This document shows positions 43,056 to 51,722 of a stretch of 64,000 nucleotides of DNA, one piece after another. Each line of letters opens with the position of its first letter. Within the stretch, counting starts at the first letter, position 1. The DNA lies in assembly GCF_002102155.1 (NCBI RefSeq), contig NZ_LQOU01000002.1:62001-126000 (forward strand), in the 5' to 3' direction. Source of the stretch: Mycobacterium europaeum. GTDB taxonomy: Bacteria; Actinomycetota; Actinomycetes; Mycobacteriales; Mycobacteriaceae. The position numbers were made by a program, and so were the translations under genes. Under the pieces are notes generated by a model. The model did not search any database, had not been told where the DNA came from, and saw nothing but the letters and a program-made list of their open reading frames with translations.

Positions 43056-43394
43056 ATCGGCGGCGCCCGTGGGCCGGTGCGCCCTTTCGCTCAACACGGC
43101 AGCTGTGAGTCCATTGTCGGGACCTCGCGGCAGCGTGGCGGTGGCCATTGCCAGTTCGTTCCGCCACGCGCGGTCGCGGGCGCCGAGAAACAAATATGAA
43201 TTCATGAGGTATTCGTGGCGGTTCGTTGAATGCGATGCCGCTTCTGAATAGTGCAAAGTTTAATGAACCGCGCGAGTTCATACTTTTGGCACGCATTTCG
43301 CCGCAAGAACAAACTTTGCGATTTCCGCCGGCTCACCCCGGGTGCGTCGGCGGCCCGCACGGCCGCCCGGATGCCGGGACGCGCAAGCCGCCCA
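43056..43394. other. Intergenic stretch with no recognised gene
   Basis: About 340 bp, more AT-rich than its surroundings. The only structure noted is a 9-bp inverted repeat GCAAAGTTT/AAACTTTGC (43253-43261 and 43311-43319). Short frames exist but none has a convincing start, ribosome site or protein-like composition. It could hold a promoter or leader, or a small RNA, which cannot be judged by eye. Confidence 0.6.
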
Positions 43395-43471
43395 TGGTGC
43401 CCTCGGTGGGATTCGAACCCACACTGGACGGGTTTTGAGTCCGTTTCCTCTGCCAGTTGGGATACGAGGGC
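43395..43471 (-). tRNA. tRNA-Leu(CAA)-like, short variable loop
   Basis: Read on the minus strand, GCCCTCG pairs with CGAGGGC (7-bp acceptor), GTGGG-TTCGAAT-CCCAC is a perfect T arm, and the D loop has the canonical GG and closing A. CCA is encoded. The anticodon loop CTCAAAA gives anticodon CAA (Leu, UUG codons). The stem ACGGA/CCCGT has an A-C mismatch next to the loop. Length is 74 nt without CCA, so the variable loop has about 5 nt, whereas bacterial tRNA-Leu normally has a long variable arm. It is possibly a specialised or degenerate tRNA. Confidence 0.85.
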
Positions 43472-43597
43472 TTGATTCTGCTCGAGTCCGGCCTCCTACC
43501 TTAGAGGCAGCCTCCCACCATAGAGGATTTGGCGCGGCCGCCCGTCTGACCGCCCCCGAGGTCGCTGGTCTGACGCGTTCACGACACAATGTCCGTC

Positions 43598-44212
43598 ATG
43601 ACAGGCCCCACGACCGACACCGACGCCGCTGTGCCGCGCCGGGTCCTGATCGCGGAAGACGAAGCGCTGATCCGGATGGACCTCGCCGAGATGCTGCGAG
43701 AGGAGGGTTACGAGATCGTCGGGGAGGCCGGCGACGGGCAGGAAGCCGTCGAGTTGGCCGAACGGCACCAGCCCGACCTGGTGATCATGGACGTCAAGAT
43801 GCCGCGTCGCGACGGCATCGACGCGGCGTCGGAGATCGCCAGCAAGCGCATCGCGCCGATCGTGGTGCTGACCGCGTTCAGCCAGCGCGACCTGGTCGAG
43901 CGCGCGCGTGACGCGGGGGCGATGGCCTATCTGGTGAAGCCCTTCACGATCAGCGACCTGATCCCGGCAATCGAGTTGGCGGTGAGCCGGTTCAGCGAGA
44001 TCACCGAGCTGGAGCGCGAGGTGGCGACGCTGTCCGACCGGCTGGAGACCCGCAAGCTCGTCGAACGCGCCAAGGGCCTGCTGCAGACCAAGCAGGGCAT
44101 GACCGAGCCCGAGGCGTTCAAGTGGATTCAGCGCGCCGCCATGGACCGGCGGACCACCATGAAGCGGGTCGCCGAAGTCGTCCTGGAGACCCTGGACACT
44201 CCGGACGAGTAG
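43598..44212 (+). CDS. pdtaR: ANTAR-domain response regulator
   Basis: A 204-residue receiver plus ANTAR RNA-binding protein, equivalent to Rv1626. The phospho-acceptor is D65 in L-V-I-M-D-V-K-M-P, with the acidic pair near residues 20-22 and the lysine in Y-L-V-K-P-F. The ANTAR helices (about 145-200) follow a coiled coil and contain E-R-A-K-G-L-L-Q-T. It acts by antitermination with a histidine kinase (PdtaS) encoded elsewhere. ATG 43598 is preferred over 43589: it puts the aspartate at 65 as in M. tuberculosis and lies 7 nt after a CACAAT -10, suggesting a leaderless mRNA. Confidence 0.93.
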   Translation: MTGPTTDTDAAVPRRVLIAEDEALIRMDLAEMLREEGYEIVGEAGDGQEAVELAERHQPDLVIMDVKMPRRDGIDAASEIASKRIAPIVVLTAFSQRDLVERARDAGAMAYLVKPFTISDLIPAIELAVSRFSEITELEREVATLSDRLETRKLVERAKGLLQTKQGMTEPEAFKWIQRAAMDRRTTMKRVAEVVLETLDTPDE

Positions 44213-44241
44213 CGCTCGGCCGTCGTGGGTGAGCTGGCGGC

Positions 44242-44341
44242 ATTGAGTGTGCATTGACGGCTTTGCGTGTCCGTCCAGGGCGATAAGACCGCGAAAATCT
44301 CGCCCTGAGCGCACACCGAACGCGGTCAACGCACACTCGAT
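44242..44341. repeat. Intergenic palindromic element, copy 2
   Basis: About 100 nt folding into one long imperfect hairpin: ATTGAGTGTGC pairs with GCACACTCGAT at the ends, ATTGACGG with CGGTCAAC next, and CAGGGCGA with TCGCCCTG near the loop. It shares its words and order with the element at 14394-14466. It lies between the converging pdtaR and thiolase genes, consistent with a bidirectional terminator or a dispersed repeat family. Confidence 0.8.
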
Positions 44342-44423
44342 GTGGTGAGCTGCGTCGGCTGCGCTCAGATTGGGCGCGATTCGACGCGCCGGCTTGCAGT
44401 CTGGGCGACTCGACGCGTCGGCC

Positions 44424-45626
44424 TCAGCGCGCGACGATCACCGACGAGCCGTGCCCGAAGAGGCCCTGGTTGGCCGTGACGCCGACCGTGGCGTTCTCCA
44501 CCTGACGGCCGGTGGCCTGACCGCGCAGCTGCCAGGTCAGCTCGCAGACCTGGGCGATGGCCTGGGCGGGGATGGCCTCGCCGAAGCAGGCCAGCCCGCC
44601 GGACGGGTTGACCGGTACCCTGCCGCCGATGGTGGTCGCGCCGCTGCGCAGCAGCGCCTCGGCCTCACCCTTCGGGCACAGCCCGAGGTGTTCGTACCAG
44701 TCGAGCTCCAGCGCGGTGGACAGGTCGTAGACCTCGGCCAGGCCGACGTCCTCCGGGCCGATGCCCGCCTCGGCGTACGCCGCATCCAGGATCTGGTCCT
44801 TGAACACCCGCTCCGGCGCCGGCACGGCGGCCGTGGAATCCGTTGCGATGTCCGGCAATTCGGGCAGGTGCTGCGGGTAGCGCGGGGTGACGGTGCTGAC
44901 CGCGCGCACCGACGGGACGCCGTCGAGCGAGCCGACGTGCTTGCGGGCGAACTCGGCGCTGGCGACGATCAGGGCCGCCGCGCCGTCGGAGGTGGCGCAG
45001 ATGTCGAGCTGTCGCAACGGGTCGGCCACCACGGGGCTGGCGAACACGTCGTCGGCCGAGGCCTCCTTGCGGTAGCGCGCGTTCGGGTTCTGCAGGCCGT
45101 GCCGGGAGTTCTTCACCTTCACCTGGGCGAAGTCCTCGGATGTCGCGCCGTACAGGTCCATCCGGCGGCGCGCCAGCAGCGCGAAGTACACCGGGTTCAT
45201 CGCACCGATCAGGTGGAAGCGCTGCCAGTCCGGATCGTTCTTGCGTTCCCCGCCGACCGGGGCGAACGCGCCCTTGGGGGTGGTGTCGGCTCCGATCACC
45301 AGCGCGACGTCGCAGAAGCCGGCCAGGATCTGCGCCCGCGCGCTCTGCAGCGCCTGGGAGCCGCTGGCGCACGCGGCGTAGCTCGAGCTGACCGGCACGC
45401 CGTTCCAGCCGAGTTTCTGGGCGAACGTCGACCCGGCGATGAAGCCCGGGTAGCCGTTGCGGATGGTGTCCGCGCCGGCGACCAGCTGGATTTGTGTCCA
45501 GTCCAGGCCGGCCTCGGCCAGCGCGGCGCGCGCCGCGACCACCCCGTATTCGGTGAAGTCGCGCCCCCACTTGCCCCACGGGTGCATGCCGGCGCCGAGG
45601 ATGTACAGCGGTTCGGGAGTACTCAT
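44424..45626 (-). CDS. Thiolase-fold lipid-transfer protein (SCP-x thiolase-like)
   Basis: A 400-residue thiolase-superfamily protein equivalent to Rv1627c. The nucleophile cysteine region A-A-C-A-S-G-S-Q-A, the histidine in the segment ending N-P-S-G-G-L-A-C-F-G-E, and the final G-V-T-A-N-Q-G-L-F-G-H-G-S-S-V are typical of steroid- or lipid-degrading thiolases that act with a DUF35 partner. The partner lies immediately upstream with an ATGA overlap. The exact substrate is unknown. The cysteine of the usual C-x-G-x-G motif is replaced (F-G-H-G-S), as in this subgroup. Confidence 0.87.
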   Translation of the reverse strand: MSTPEPLYILGAGMHPWGKWGRDFTEYGVVAARAALAEAGLDWTQIQLVAGADTIRNGYPGFIAGSTFAQKLGWNGVPVSSSYAACASGSQALQSARAQILAGFCDVALVIGADTTPKGAFAPVGGERKNDPDWQRFHLIGAMNPVYFALLARRRMDLYGATSEDFAQVKVKNSRHGLQNPNARYRKEASADDVFASPVVADPLRQLDICATSDGAAALIVASAEFARKHVGSLDGVPSVRAVSTVTPRYPQHLPELPDIATDSTAAVPAPERVFKDQILDAAYAEAGIGPEDVGLAEVYDLSTALELDWYEHLGLCPKGEAEALLRSGATTIGGRVPVNPSGGLACFGEAIPAQAIAQVCELTWQLRGQATGRQVENATVGVTANQGLFGHGSSVIVAR

Positions 45627-46066
45627 TTCGCGATCCTCCACGCGTGCACGATGCGCTGCACGCCGTCGTCGTCGGTGAAGAGCGGCATGGTGGTCAGCTC
45701 CATCTCCATGCCGACCTTGAGGTCGGCGGCCAGCGTGCCCTCCACCACCTTGCCCAGCACGATGAGCCCTTCCTCGGCCAGCTCGACGGCGGCGATGGCG
45801 AACGGCTCGAACGGATCCGGGGCGGGGTAGGGCGGGGGCGGCGGATACCGGTTTTCGGTGTAGCTCCACAGCGTTCCCCGAGTCGACAACGCGACCGGCT
45901 CCAGCGTGTCGCTGGTGCAGCCCGGGTTGGGACAGTTGTTCTCGCGCGGCGGGAAGACATAAGTGCCGCACTCGGGGCACTTGCTGCCGATCAGATGCGG
46001 GCTGCCGGCGTCATCGGTGGCGAACCATCCGTCGATCGCGGGTTCTTGGCTGGTGACCTCTGGCAC
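45623..46066 (-). CDS. Zn-ribbon/OB-fold protein (DUF35), thiolase partner
   Basis: A 147-residue protein. A zinc ribbon (K-C-P-E-C-G at about 29-34, then N-C-P-N-P-G-C) is followed by an OB fold (T-L-W-S-Y-T-E-N-R ... G-M-E-M-E-L). DUF35 proteins bind acyl-CoA and form complexes with thiolases or hydratases in cholesterol and lipid catabolism. It matches Rv1628c. Coupled to the thiolase gene by a 4-nt overlap. Confidence 0.87.
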   Translation of the reverse strand: MPEVTSQEPAIDGWFATDDAGSPHLIGSKCPECGTYVFPPRENNCPNPGCTSDTLEPVALSTRGTLWSYTENRYPPPPPYPAPDPFEPFAIAAVELAEEGLIVLGKVVEGTLAADLKVGMEMELTTMPLFTDDDGVQRIVHAWRIAK

Positions 46067-46131
46067 TCGGCCAGACTACCCAGGGCCAACATAAAACTGA
46101 AACGTGTTGCAGTTCTGCGGCAGCGCCGGGA

Positions 46132-46154
46132 TCGTCGGTACCGGTGCCTAGAGT
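46132..46154 (+). promoter_or_regulatory. polA promoter resembling the RecA-independent damage promoter
   Basis: TCGTCGGTA (46132-46140), eight bases, then TAGAGT (46149-46154). The consensus as I know it is TTGTCRGTG-N8-TAN3T, so seven of nine upstream positions and the exact spacing fit. The GTG at 46162 follows by seven bases, giving a leaderless mRNA. Weaker than the uvrB match. Confidence 0.5.
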
Positions 46155-46161
46155 GATAGCC

Positions 46162-48861
46162 GTGCCCGCCGTGACCGAGGAGCAGACCAAGCCGACGCTG
46201 ATGCTGCTGGATGGCAATTCGCTGGCGTTCCGCGCGTTCTACGCGCTGCCCGCCGAGAACTTCAAGACCCGCGGCGGCCTGACCACCAACGCGGTGTACG
46301 GCTTCACCGCGATGCTGATCAACCTGCTGCGCGACGAGGCGCCGACGCACGTGGCCGCCGCGTTCGACGTGTCGCGGCAGACCTTCCGCTCCGAGCGGTA
46401 CCCGGAGTACAAGGCGAACCGGTCGTCGACGCCCGACGAGTTTCACGGCCAGATCGACATCACCAAGGAAGTGCTGAACGCGCTGGGCATCACGGTGCTC
46501 GCCGAGCCGGGCTTCGAAGCCGACGACCTGATCGCGACACTGGCCACCCAGGCCGAGAAGGACGGCTTCCGCGTCCTGGTGGTCACCGGGGACCGGGACT
46601 CCCTGCAGCTGGTCAGCGACGACGTGACGGTCCTGTATCCGCGCAAGGGCGTCAGCGAGCTCACCCGGTTCACGCCCGAGGCCGTCGTCGAGAAGTACGG
46701 CCTGACGCCGACGCAGTACCCCGACTTCGCGGCCCTGCGCGGCGATCCCAGCGACAACCTGCCCGGCATTCCCGGCGTCGGGGAGAAGACGGCGTCGAAA
46801 TGGATCGCCGAATACGGCTCGCTGCAAGGCCTGGTGGACAACGTCGACGGGGTGCGCGGAAAGGTCGGCGACGCGTTGCGGGCCAACCTGGCCGGCGTGA
46901 TCCGCAACCGGGAGCTCACCGACCTGGTCAAGGACGTGCCGCTGGCGCAGACCCCGGACACGCTGCGCATGCAGCCGTGGGATCGCGACCACATCCACCG
47001 GCTCTTCGACGACCTCGAGTTCCGGGTGTTGCGCGACCGGTTGTTCGACACCCTGGCCGCCGTGGAACCCGAGGTCGACGAGGGTTTCAACGTGCGCGGC
47101 GGCGCGCTGCAGCCCGGCGAGCTGGCCGCCTGGCTGGCCGAGCACAGCGCGGGCAAGCGCTTCGGCCTGGCTGTCGTCGGTACCCATCTGGCCTACGACG
47201 CCGACGCCACTGCGCTGGCCATCGTGTCCGCCGACGGCGAGGGCCGCTACATCGACACCGCGGCGCTGGGACCCGACGACGAGGCGGCGCTGGCGTCCTG
47301 GCTCGCCGACCCCGGTACGCCCAAGGCGCTGCACGAAGCCAAGCTGGCGATGCACGACCTCGCCGGGCGGGGCTGGACGCTGGCCGGCGTCACCTCCGAC
47401 ACCGCGCTGGCCGCCTACCTGGTGCGCCCCGGGCAGCGCAGCTTCTCCCTCGAGGACCTCTCGCTGCGCTATCTACGGCGCGAATTGCGCGCGGAAACCT
47501 CTGAACAGCAACAGCTTTCGCTTCTCGACGACTCCGACGGCACGGACGACCAAGCGGTGCAGACGCTGATCCTGCGGGCCGTGGCGGTGCTCGACCTCGC
47601 CGACGCCCTCGACGAGGAGCTGGCCCGCATCGACTCCACCTCGCTGCTGGGCGGCATGGAGCTGCCGGTGCAGCGGGTGCTGGCCGGGATGGAACACACC
47701 GGTATCGCAGTCGACCTGGACCTGCTCGGCGAGCTGCAGAGCGAGTTCGCCCACCAGATCCGCGACGCGGCCGAGGCGGCCTACGCGGTGATCGGCAAGC
47801 AGATCAACCTGGGCTCGCCGAAGCAATTGCAGACGGTGCTGTTCGACGAGCTGGAGATGCCGAAGACCAAGCGCACCAAGACCGGCTACACCACCGACGC
47901 GGACGCCCTGCAGTCGCTGTTCGACAAGACCGGCCACCCGTTCCTGCAGCACCTGCTCACCCACCGCGACGTCACCCGGCTCAAGGTCACCGTGGACGGG
48001 CTGCTGGGCTCGGTGGCCTCCGACGGGCGCATCCACACCACGTTCAACCAGACCATCGCGGCGACGGGGCGGCTGTCCTCGACCGAACCGAACCTGCAGA
48101 ACATCCCGATCCGCACCGAGGCCGGCCGGCGGATCCGCGACGCGTTCGTGGTCGGCGACGGCTACAGCGAGCTGATGACGGCCGACTACAGCCAGATCGA
48201 GATGCGGATCATGGCGCACCTGTCCCGGGATGAGGGCCTCATCGAGGCCTTCAACACGGGGGAGGACCTGCACTCGTTCGTCGCATCCCGGGCGTTCGGC
48301 GTGCCCATCGAGGAGGTCACCGCCGACCTGCGCCGCCGGGTCAAGGCGATGTCGTACGGGCTGGCCTACGGGTTGAGCGCCTACGGCCTGTCGCAGCAGC
48401 TGAAGATCTCCACCGAAGAGGCGAAAGAACAGATGGAGGCCTACTTCGCCCGCTTCGGCGGCGTGCGCGACTACCTGATGAACGTCGTGGACCAGGCGCG
48501 CAAGGACGGCTACACCTCGACGGTGCTGGGCCGCCGCCGCTACCTTCCCGAGCTGGACAGCAGCAACCGCCAGGTGCGGGAGGCCGCCGAGCGGGCGGCG
48601 CTCAACGCCCCCATCCAGGGCAGCGCCGCCGACATCATCAAGGTCGCGATGATCGAGGTGGACAAGGCGATCCAGGAAGCCGGGCTCAAATCCCGCATGC
48701 TGCTCCAGGTGCACGACGAACTCCTGTTCGAAGTCGCGTTCGGCGAGCGGGAGCGGCTCGAGGCGTTGGCCCGCGAGAAGATGGGCGGCGCCTATCCGCT
48801 GGACGTCCCGCTGGAGGTATCGGTGGGTTACGGGCGCTCGTGGGACGCCGCCGCGCACTAG
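46162..48861 (+). CDS. polA: DNA polymerase I
   Basis: An 899-residue polymerase for Okazaki fragment processing and repair. Residues 1-300 are the 5'-3' exonuclease (L-D-G-N-S-L-A-F-R-A-F, E-A-D-D-L-I, V-T-G-D-R-D, L-P-G-I-P-G-V-G-E-K-T). About 310-490 is the degenerate 3'-5' exonuclease fold without the acidic proofreading residues. The polymerase has A-D-Y-S-Q-I-E-M-R-I, R-R-V-K-A-M-S-Y-G-L-A-Y-G and V-H-D-E-L-L-F-E. GTG 46162 is preferred over GTG 46144 because it sits 7 nt after a TAGAGT -10. GTG 46171 is also possible. Confidence 0.95.
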   Translation: MPAVTEEQTKPTLMLLDGNSLAFRAFYALPAENFKTRGGLTTNAVYGFTAMLINLLRDEAPTHVAAAFDVSRQTFRSERYPEYKANRSSTPDEFHGQIDITKEVLNALGITVLAEPGFEADDLIATLATQAEKDGFRVLVVTGDRDSLQLVSDDVTVLYPRKGVSELTRFTPEAVVEKYGLTPTQYPDFAALRGDPSDNLPGIPGVGEKTASKWIAEYGSLQGLVDNVDGVRGKVGDALRANLAGVIRNRELTDLVKDVPLAQTPDTLRMQPWDRDHIHRLFDDLEFRVLRDRLFDTLAAVEPEVDEGFNVRGGALQPGELAAWLAEHSAGKRFGLAVVGTHLAYDADATALAIVSADGEGRYIDTAALGPDDEAALASWLADPGTPKALHEAKLAMHDLAGRGWTLAGVTSDTALAAYLVRPGQRSFSLEDLSLRYLRRELRAETSEQQQLSLLDDSDGTDDQAVQTLILRAVAVLDLADALDEELARIDSTSLLGGMELPVQRVLAGMEHTGIAVDLDLLGELQSEFAHQIRDAAEAAYAVIGKQINLGSPKQLQTVLFDELEMPKTKRTKTGYTTDADALQSLFDKTGHPFLQHLLTHRDVTRLKVTVDGLLGSVASDGRIHTTFNQTIAATGRLSSTEPNLQNIPIRTEAGRRIRDAFVVGDGYSELMTADYSQIEMRIMAHLSRDEGLIEAFNTGEDLHSFVASRAFGVPIEEVTADLRRRVKAMSYGLAYGLSAYGLSQQLKISTEEAKEQMEAYFARFGGVRDYLMNVVDQARKDGYTSTVLGRRRYLPELDSSNRQVREAAERAALNAPIQGSAADIIKVAMIEVDKAIQEAGLKSRMLLQVHDELLFEVAFGERERLEALAREKMGGAYPLDVPLEVSVGYGRSWDAAAH

Positions 48862-48961
48862 CGCGGCAATTCGGGTCGAAAGAATTGGCGCGAAATTCGT
48901 GCTGCCGTCACTTTCGTCGCGCTCAAACGCCAGGGTGGCGCAGGTGGCGCGCCGCCCGGGT

Positions 48962-48991
48962 TTGGCCAGCGTGTACGCAGTCGAGTAACCT
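48962..48991 (+). promoter_or_regulatory. Candidate rpsA promoter
   Basis: TTGGCC (48962-48967) and TAACCT (48986-48991) are spaced by 18 bp, a plausible housekeeping promoter. A leader of about 50 nt would result before rpsA at 49050. Confidence 0.4.
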
Positions 48992-49049
48992 CAATGGGTA
49001 AATCCCAATTTTGTCCCTACGACCCAACCTGTCCGGAGCAACCCACCAC

Positions 49050-50492
49050 ATGCCGAGTCCCACCGTCACCTCGCCCCAAGTAGCCGTCAACGACATCGGC
49101 TCCAGCGAGGATTTTCTTGCCGCAATAGACAAAACGATCAAGTACTTCAACGATGGCGACATCGTCGAGGGGACGATCGTCAAAGTGGACCGGGACGAGG
49201 TGCTCCTCGACATCGGCTACAAGACCGAGGGCGTCATCCCCGCCCGCGAACTCTCCATCAAGCACGACGTCGACCCCAGCGAGGTCGTTTCCGTCGGTGA
49301 TGAGGTCGAGGCGCTTGTTCTCACCAAGGAGGACAAAGAGGGCCGCCTGATCCTGTCCAAGAAGCGCGCGCAGTACGAGCGCGCCTGGGGCACCATCGAG
49401 GCGCTCAAGGAGAAGGACGAGGCCGTCAAGGGCACCGTCATCGAGGTCGTCAAGGGCGGCCTGATCCTCGACATCGGCTTGCGGGGCTTCCTGCCCGCGT
49501 CGCTGGTCGAGATGCGCCGGGTCCGCGACCTGCAGCCGTACATCGGCAAGGAGATCGAAGCCAAGATCATCGAGCTGGACAAGAACCGCAACAACGTGGT
49601 GCTGTCGCGCCGGGCGTGGCTGGAGCAGACCCAGTCCGAGGTGCGCAGCGAGTTCCTCAACCAGCTGCAGAAGGGCGCCATCCGCAAGGGTGTCGTCTCC
49701 TCCATCGTCAACTTCGGCGCGTTCGTCGACCTGGGCGGTGTGGACGGCCTGGTGCACGTCTCCGAGCTGTCCTGGAAGCACATCGACCACCCGTCCGAGG
49801 TCGTCCAGGTCGGTGACGAGGTCACCGTCGAGGTGCTCGACGTCGACATGGACCGCGAGCGGGTTTCGTTGTCGCTGAAGGCGACCCAGGAAGACCCGTG
49901 GCGGCACTTCGCCCGCACGCACGCCATCGGCCAGATCGTGCCCGGCAAGGTCACCAAGCTGGTGCCGTTCGGTGCGTTCGTCCGCGTCGAGGAGGGCATC
50001 GAGGGTCTGGTGCACATCTCCGAGCTGGCCGAGCGCCACGTGGAGGTGCCCGACCAGGTGGTCGCCGTCGGCGACGACGCCATGGTCAAGGTCATCGACA
50101 TCGACCTGGAGCGGCGCCGGATCTCGTTGTCGCTCAAGCAGGCCAACGAGGACTACACCGAGGAGTTCGACCCGGCGAAGTACGGCATGGCCGACAGCTA
50201 CGACGAGCAGGGCAACTACATCTTCCCCGAGGGCTTCGACGCCGAGACCAACGAATGGCTCGAGGGGTTCGAGAAGCAACGTGCCGAGTGGGAGGCCCGC
50301 TACGCCGAGGCCGAGCGCCGGCACAAGATGCACACCGCCCAGATGGAGAAGTTCGCCGCGGCCGAGGCGGCCGGGCACGCCGAGCAGTCGTCGGGCAACG
50401 GCGGCGCGCGCGAGGAGAAGGCGGCCGGCGGGTCGCTGGCCAGCGACGCCCAATTGGCCGCGCTGCGGGAGAAGCTCGCCGGCAACGCCTAA
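49050..50492 (+). CDS. rpsA: 30S ribosomal protein S1
   Basis: A 480-residue protein with four S1 RNA-binding domains: near residues 35-105 (G-D-I-V-E-G-T-I-V), 120-190, 205-275 (N-F-G-A-F-V-D-L-G) and 290-360 (P-F-G-A-F-V-R-V). An acidic, alanine-rich C-terminal tail of about 115 residues follows. Actinobacterial S1 has four domains rather than six. The ATG at 49050 gives the expected N-terminus and about the M. tuberculosis length (481 aa). An in-frame start at 49011 adds residues without support. Confidence 0.96.
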   Translation: MPSPTVTSPQVAVNDIGSSEDFLAAIDKTIKYFNDGDIVEGTIVKVDRDEVLLDIGYKTEGVIPARELSIKHDVDPSEVVSVGDEVEALVLTKEDKEGRLILSKKRAQYERAWGTIEALKEKDEAVKGTVIEVVKGGLILDIGLRGFLPASLVEMRRVRDLQPYIGKEIEAKIIELDKNRNNVVLSRRAWLEQTQSEVRSEFLNQLQKGAIRKGVVSSIVNFGAFVDLGGVDGLVHVSELSWKHIDHPSEVVQVGDEVTVEVLDVDMDRERVSLSLKATQEDPWRHFARTHAIGQIVPGKVTKLVPFGAFVRVEEGIEGLVHISELAERHVEVPDQVVAVGDDAMVKVIDIDLERRRISLSLKQANEDYTEEFDPAKYGMADSYDEQGNYIFPEGFDAETNEWLEGFEKQRAEWEARYAEAERRHKMHTAQMEKFAAAEAAGHAEQSSGNGGAREEKAAGGSLASDAQLAALREKLAGNA

Positions 50493-50504
50493 CAGCGTCC
50501 GGGC

Positions 50505-51722
50505 ATGCTGCGTATCGGGTTGACCGGTGGCATCGGCGCCGGCAAGTCGGCGCTGTCGGCCACCTTCGCCAAGTGCGGTGCGGTCATCGTCGACGGTGAC
50601 GTCATCGCGCGCGAGGTGGTCCAGCCGGGTACCGAGGGGCTGGCGGCGCTGGTCGACGCGTTCGGTGACGACATCCTGCTTTCCGACGGATCGCTGGATC
50701 GTCCCGCATTGGCCGCCAAGGCCTTTGCCGACGACGAGGCGCGGCAACGGCTGAACGGCATCGTGCACCCGCTGGTCGGCAAGCGCCGCGCCGAGATCAT
50801 CGCCTCGGTGCCCGAGGATTCGGTTGTCGTCGAGGACATCCCACTGCTGGTCGAGTCGGGGATGGCGCCGCTGTTCCCGCTCGTCGTCGTGGTGCATGCC
50901 GACGTCGAGGTGCGGGTGCGACGGCTGGTCGACCAGCGCGGCATGCCCGAAGAGGATGCCCGCGCCCGCATCGCCGCGCAGGCCAGCGACGAGCAGCGCC
51001 GCGCGGTCGCCGACGTTTGGGTGGACAACTCCGGCAGCCCGGAGGACTTGGTGCAGCGCGCGCATGACCTCTGGGACAACCGGATACGGCCCTTCGCGGA
51101 CAACCTGAGTCTGCGTCGGGTCGCCCGGGCGGCGACGCGGTTGGTGCCGCCCGATCCGGACTGGCCGGATCAGGCGCGGCGGATCGCGAACCGGTTGCGG
51201 ACCGCCTGTGGGCACCGGGCGATTCGGGTGGACCACATCGGTTCGACCGCCGTGCCGGATTTTCCCGCCAAGGACGTCATCGACATGCAGATCACCGTCG
51301 AATCCCTGGCGGTCGCCGACGAACTCGCCGAGCCCCTGCTGGCCGCCGGTTACCCACGCATCGACAGCATCACCTCCGACGTGGCCAAGCCCGATGCCCG
51401 CAGCCTCGTCGAGCGCTACGACCACAGTGACGATACGGGGTTGTGGGACAAGCGGATTCACGCCTCGGCCGACCCGGGGCGCCCCACCAACGTGCACATC
51501 CGGGTGGACGGCTGGCCCAATCAGCAGTTCGCCCTGTTGTTCCCGGCCTGGCTGTCGGCCGACGCGAAGGCGCGCAACGACTACCTGTCCGTCAAGCGGT
51601 CGGCCGAGACCGAGGCCGGCGCCGGCGACACGGCGGCTTATGTGGCGGTCAAGGAGCCGTGGTATCTCGACGCCTACCGGCGCGCGTGGGCGTGGGCGGA
51701 CTCCACGGGCTGGCGGCCTTAG
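50505..51722 (+). CDS. coaE: Dephospho-CoA kinase fused to a GrpB/UPF0157 domain
   Basis: A 405-residue two-domain protein. Residues 1-195 are dephospho-CoA kinase, the last step of CoA synthesis, with P-loop G-G-I-G-A-G-K-S, D-G-D-V-I-A-R and the lid around R-R-L-V-D-Q-R-G. Residues about 215-400 form a GrpB domain of the nucleotidyltransferase fold (V-D-H-I-G-S-T-A-V, K-D-V-I-D-M-Q). The fusion is standard in mycobacteria, where the second domain is thought to aid folding. It starts 12 nt after rpsA and overlaps the opposite gene by 4 nt (TTAG holds both stops). Confidence 0.94.
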   Translation: MLRIGLTGGIGAGKSALSATFAKCGAVIVDGDVIAREVVQPGTEGLAALVDAFGDDILLSDGSLDRPALAAKAFADDEARQRLNGIVHPLVGKRRAEIIASVPEDSVVVEDIPLLVESGMAPLFPLVVVVHADVEVRVRRLVDQRGMPEEDARARIAAQASDEQRRAVADVWVDNSGSPEDLVQRAHDLWDNRIRPFADNLSLRRVARAATRLVPPDPDWPDQARRIANRLRTACGHRAIRVDHIGSTAVPDFPAKDVIDMQITVESLAVADELAEPLLAAGYPRIDSITSDVAKPDARSLVERYDHSDDTGLWDKRIHASADPGRPTNVHIRVDGWPNQQFALLFPAWLSADAKARNDYLSVKRSAETEAGAGDTAAYVAVKEPWYLDAYRRAWAWADSTGWRP

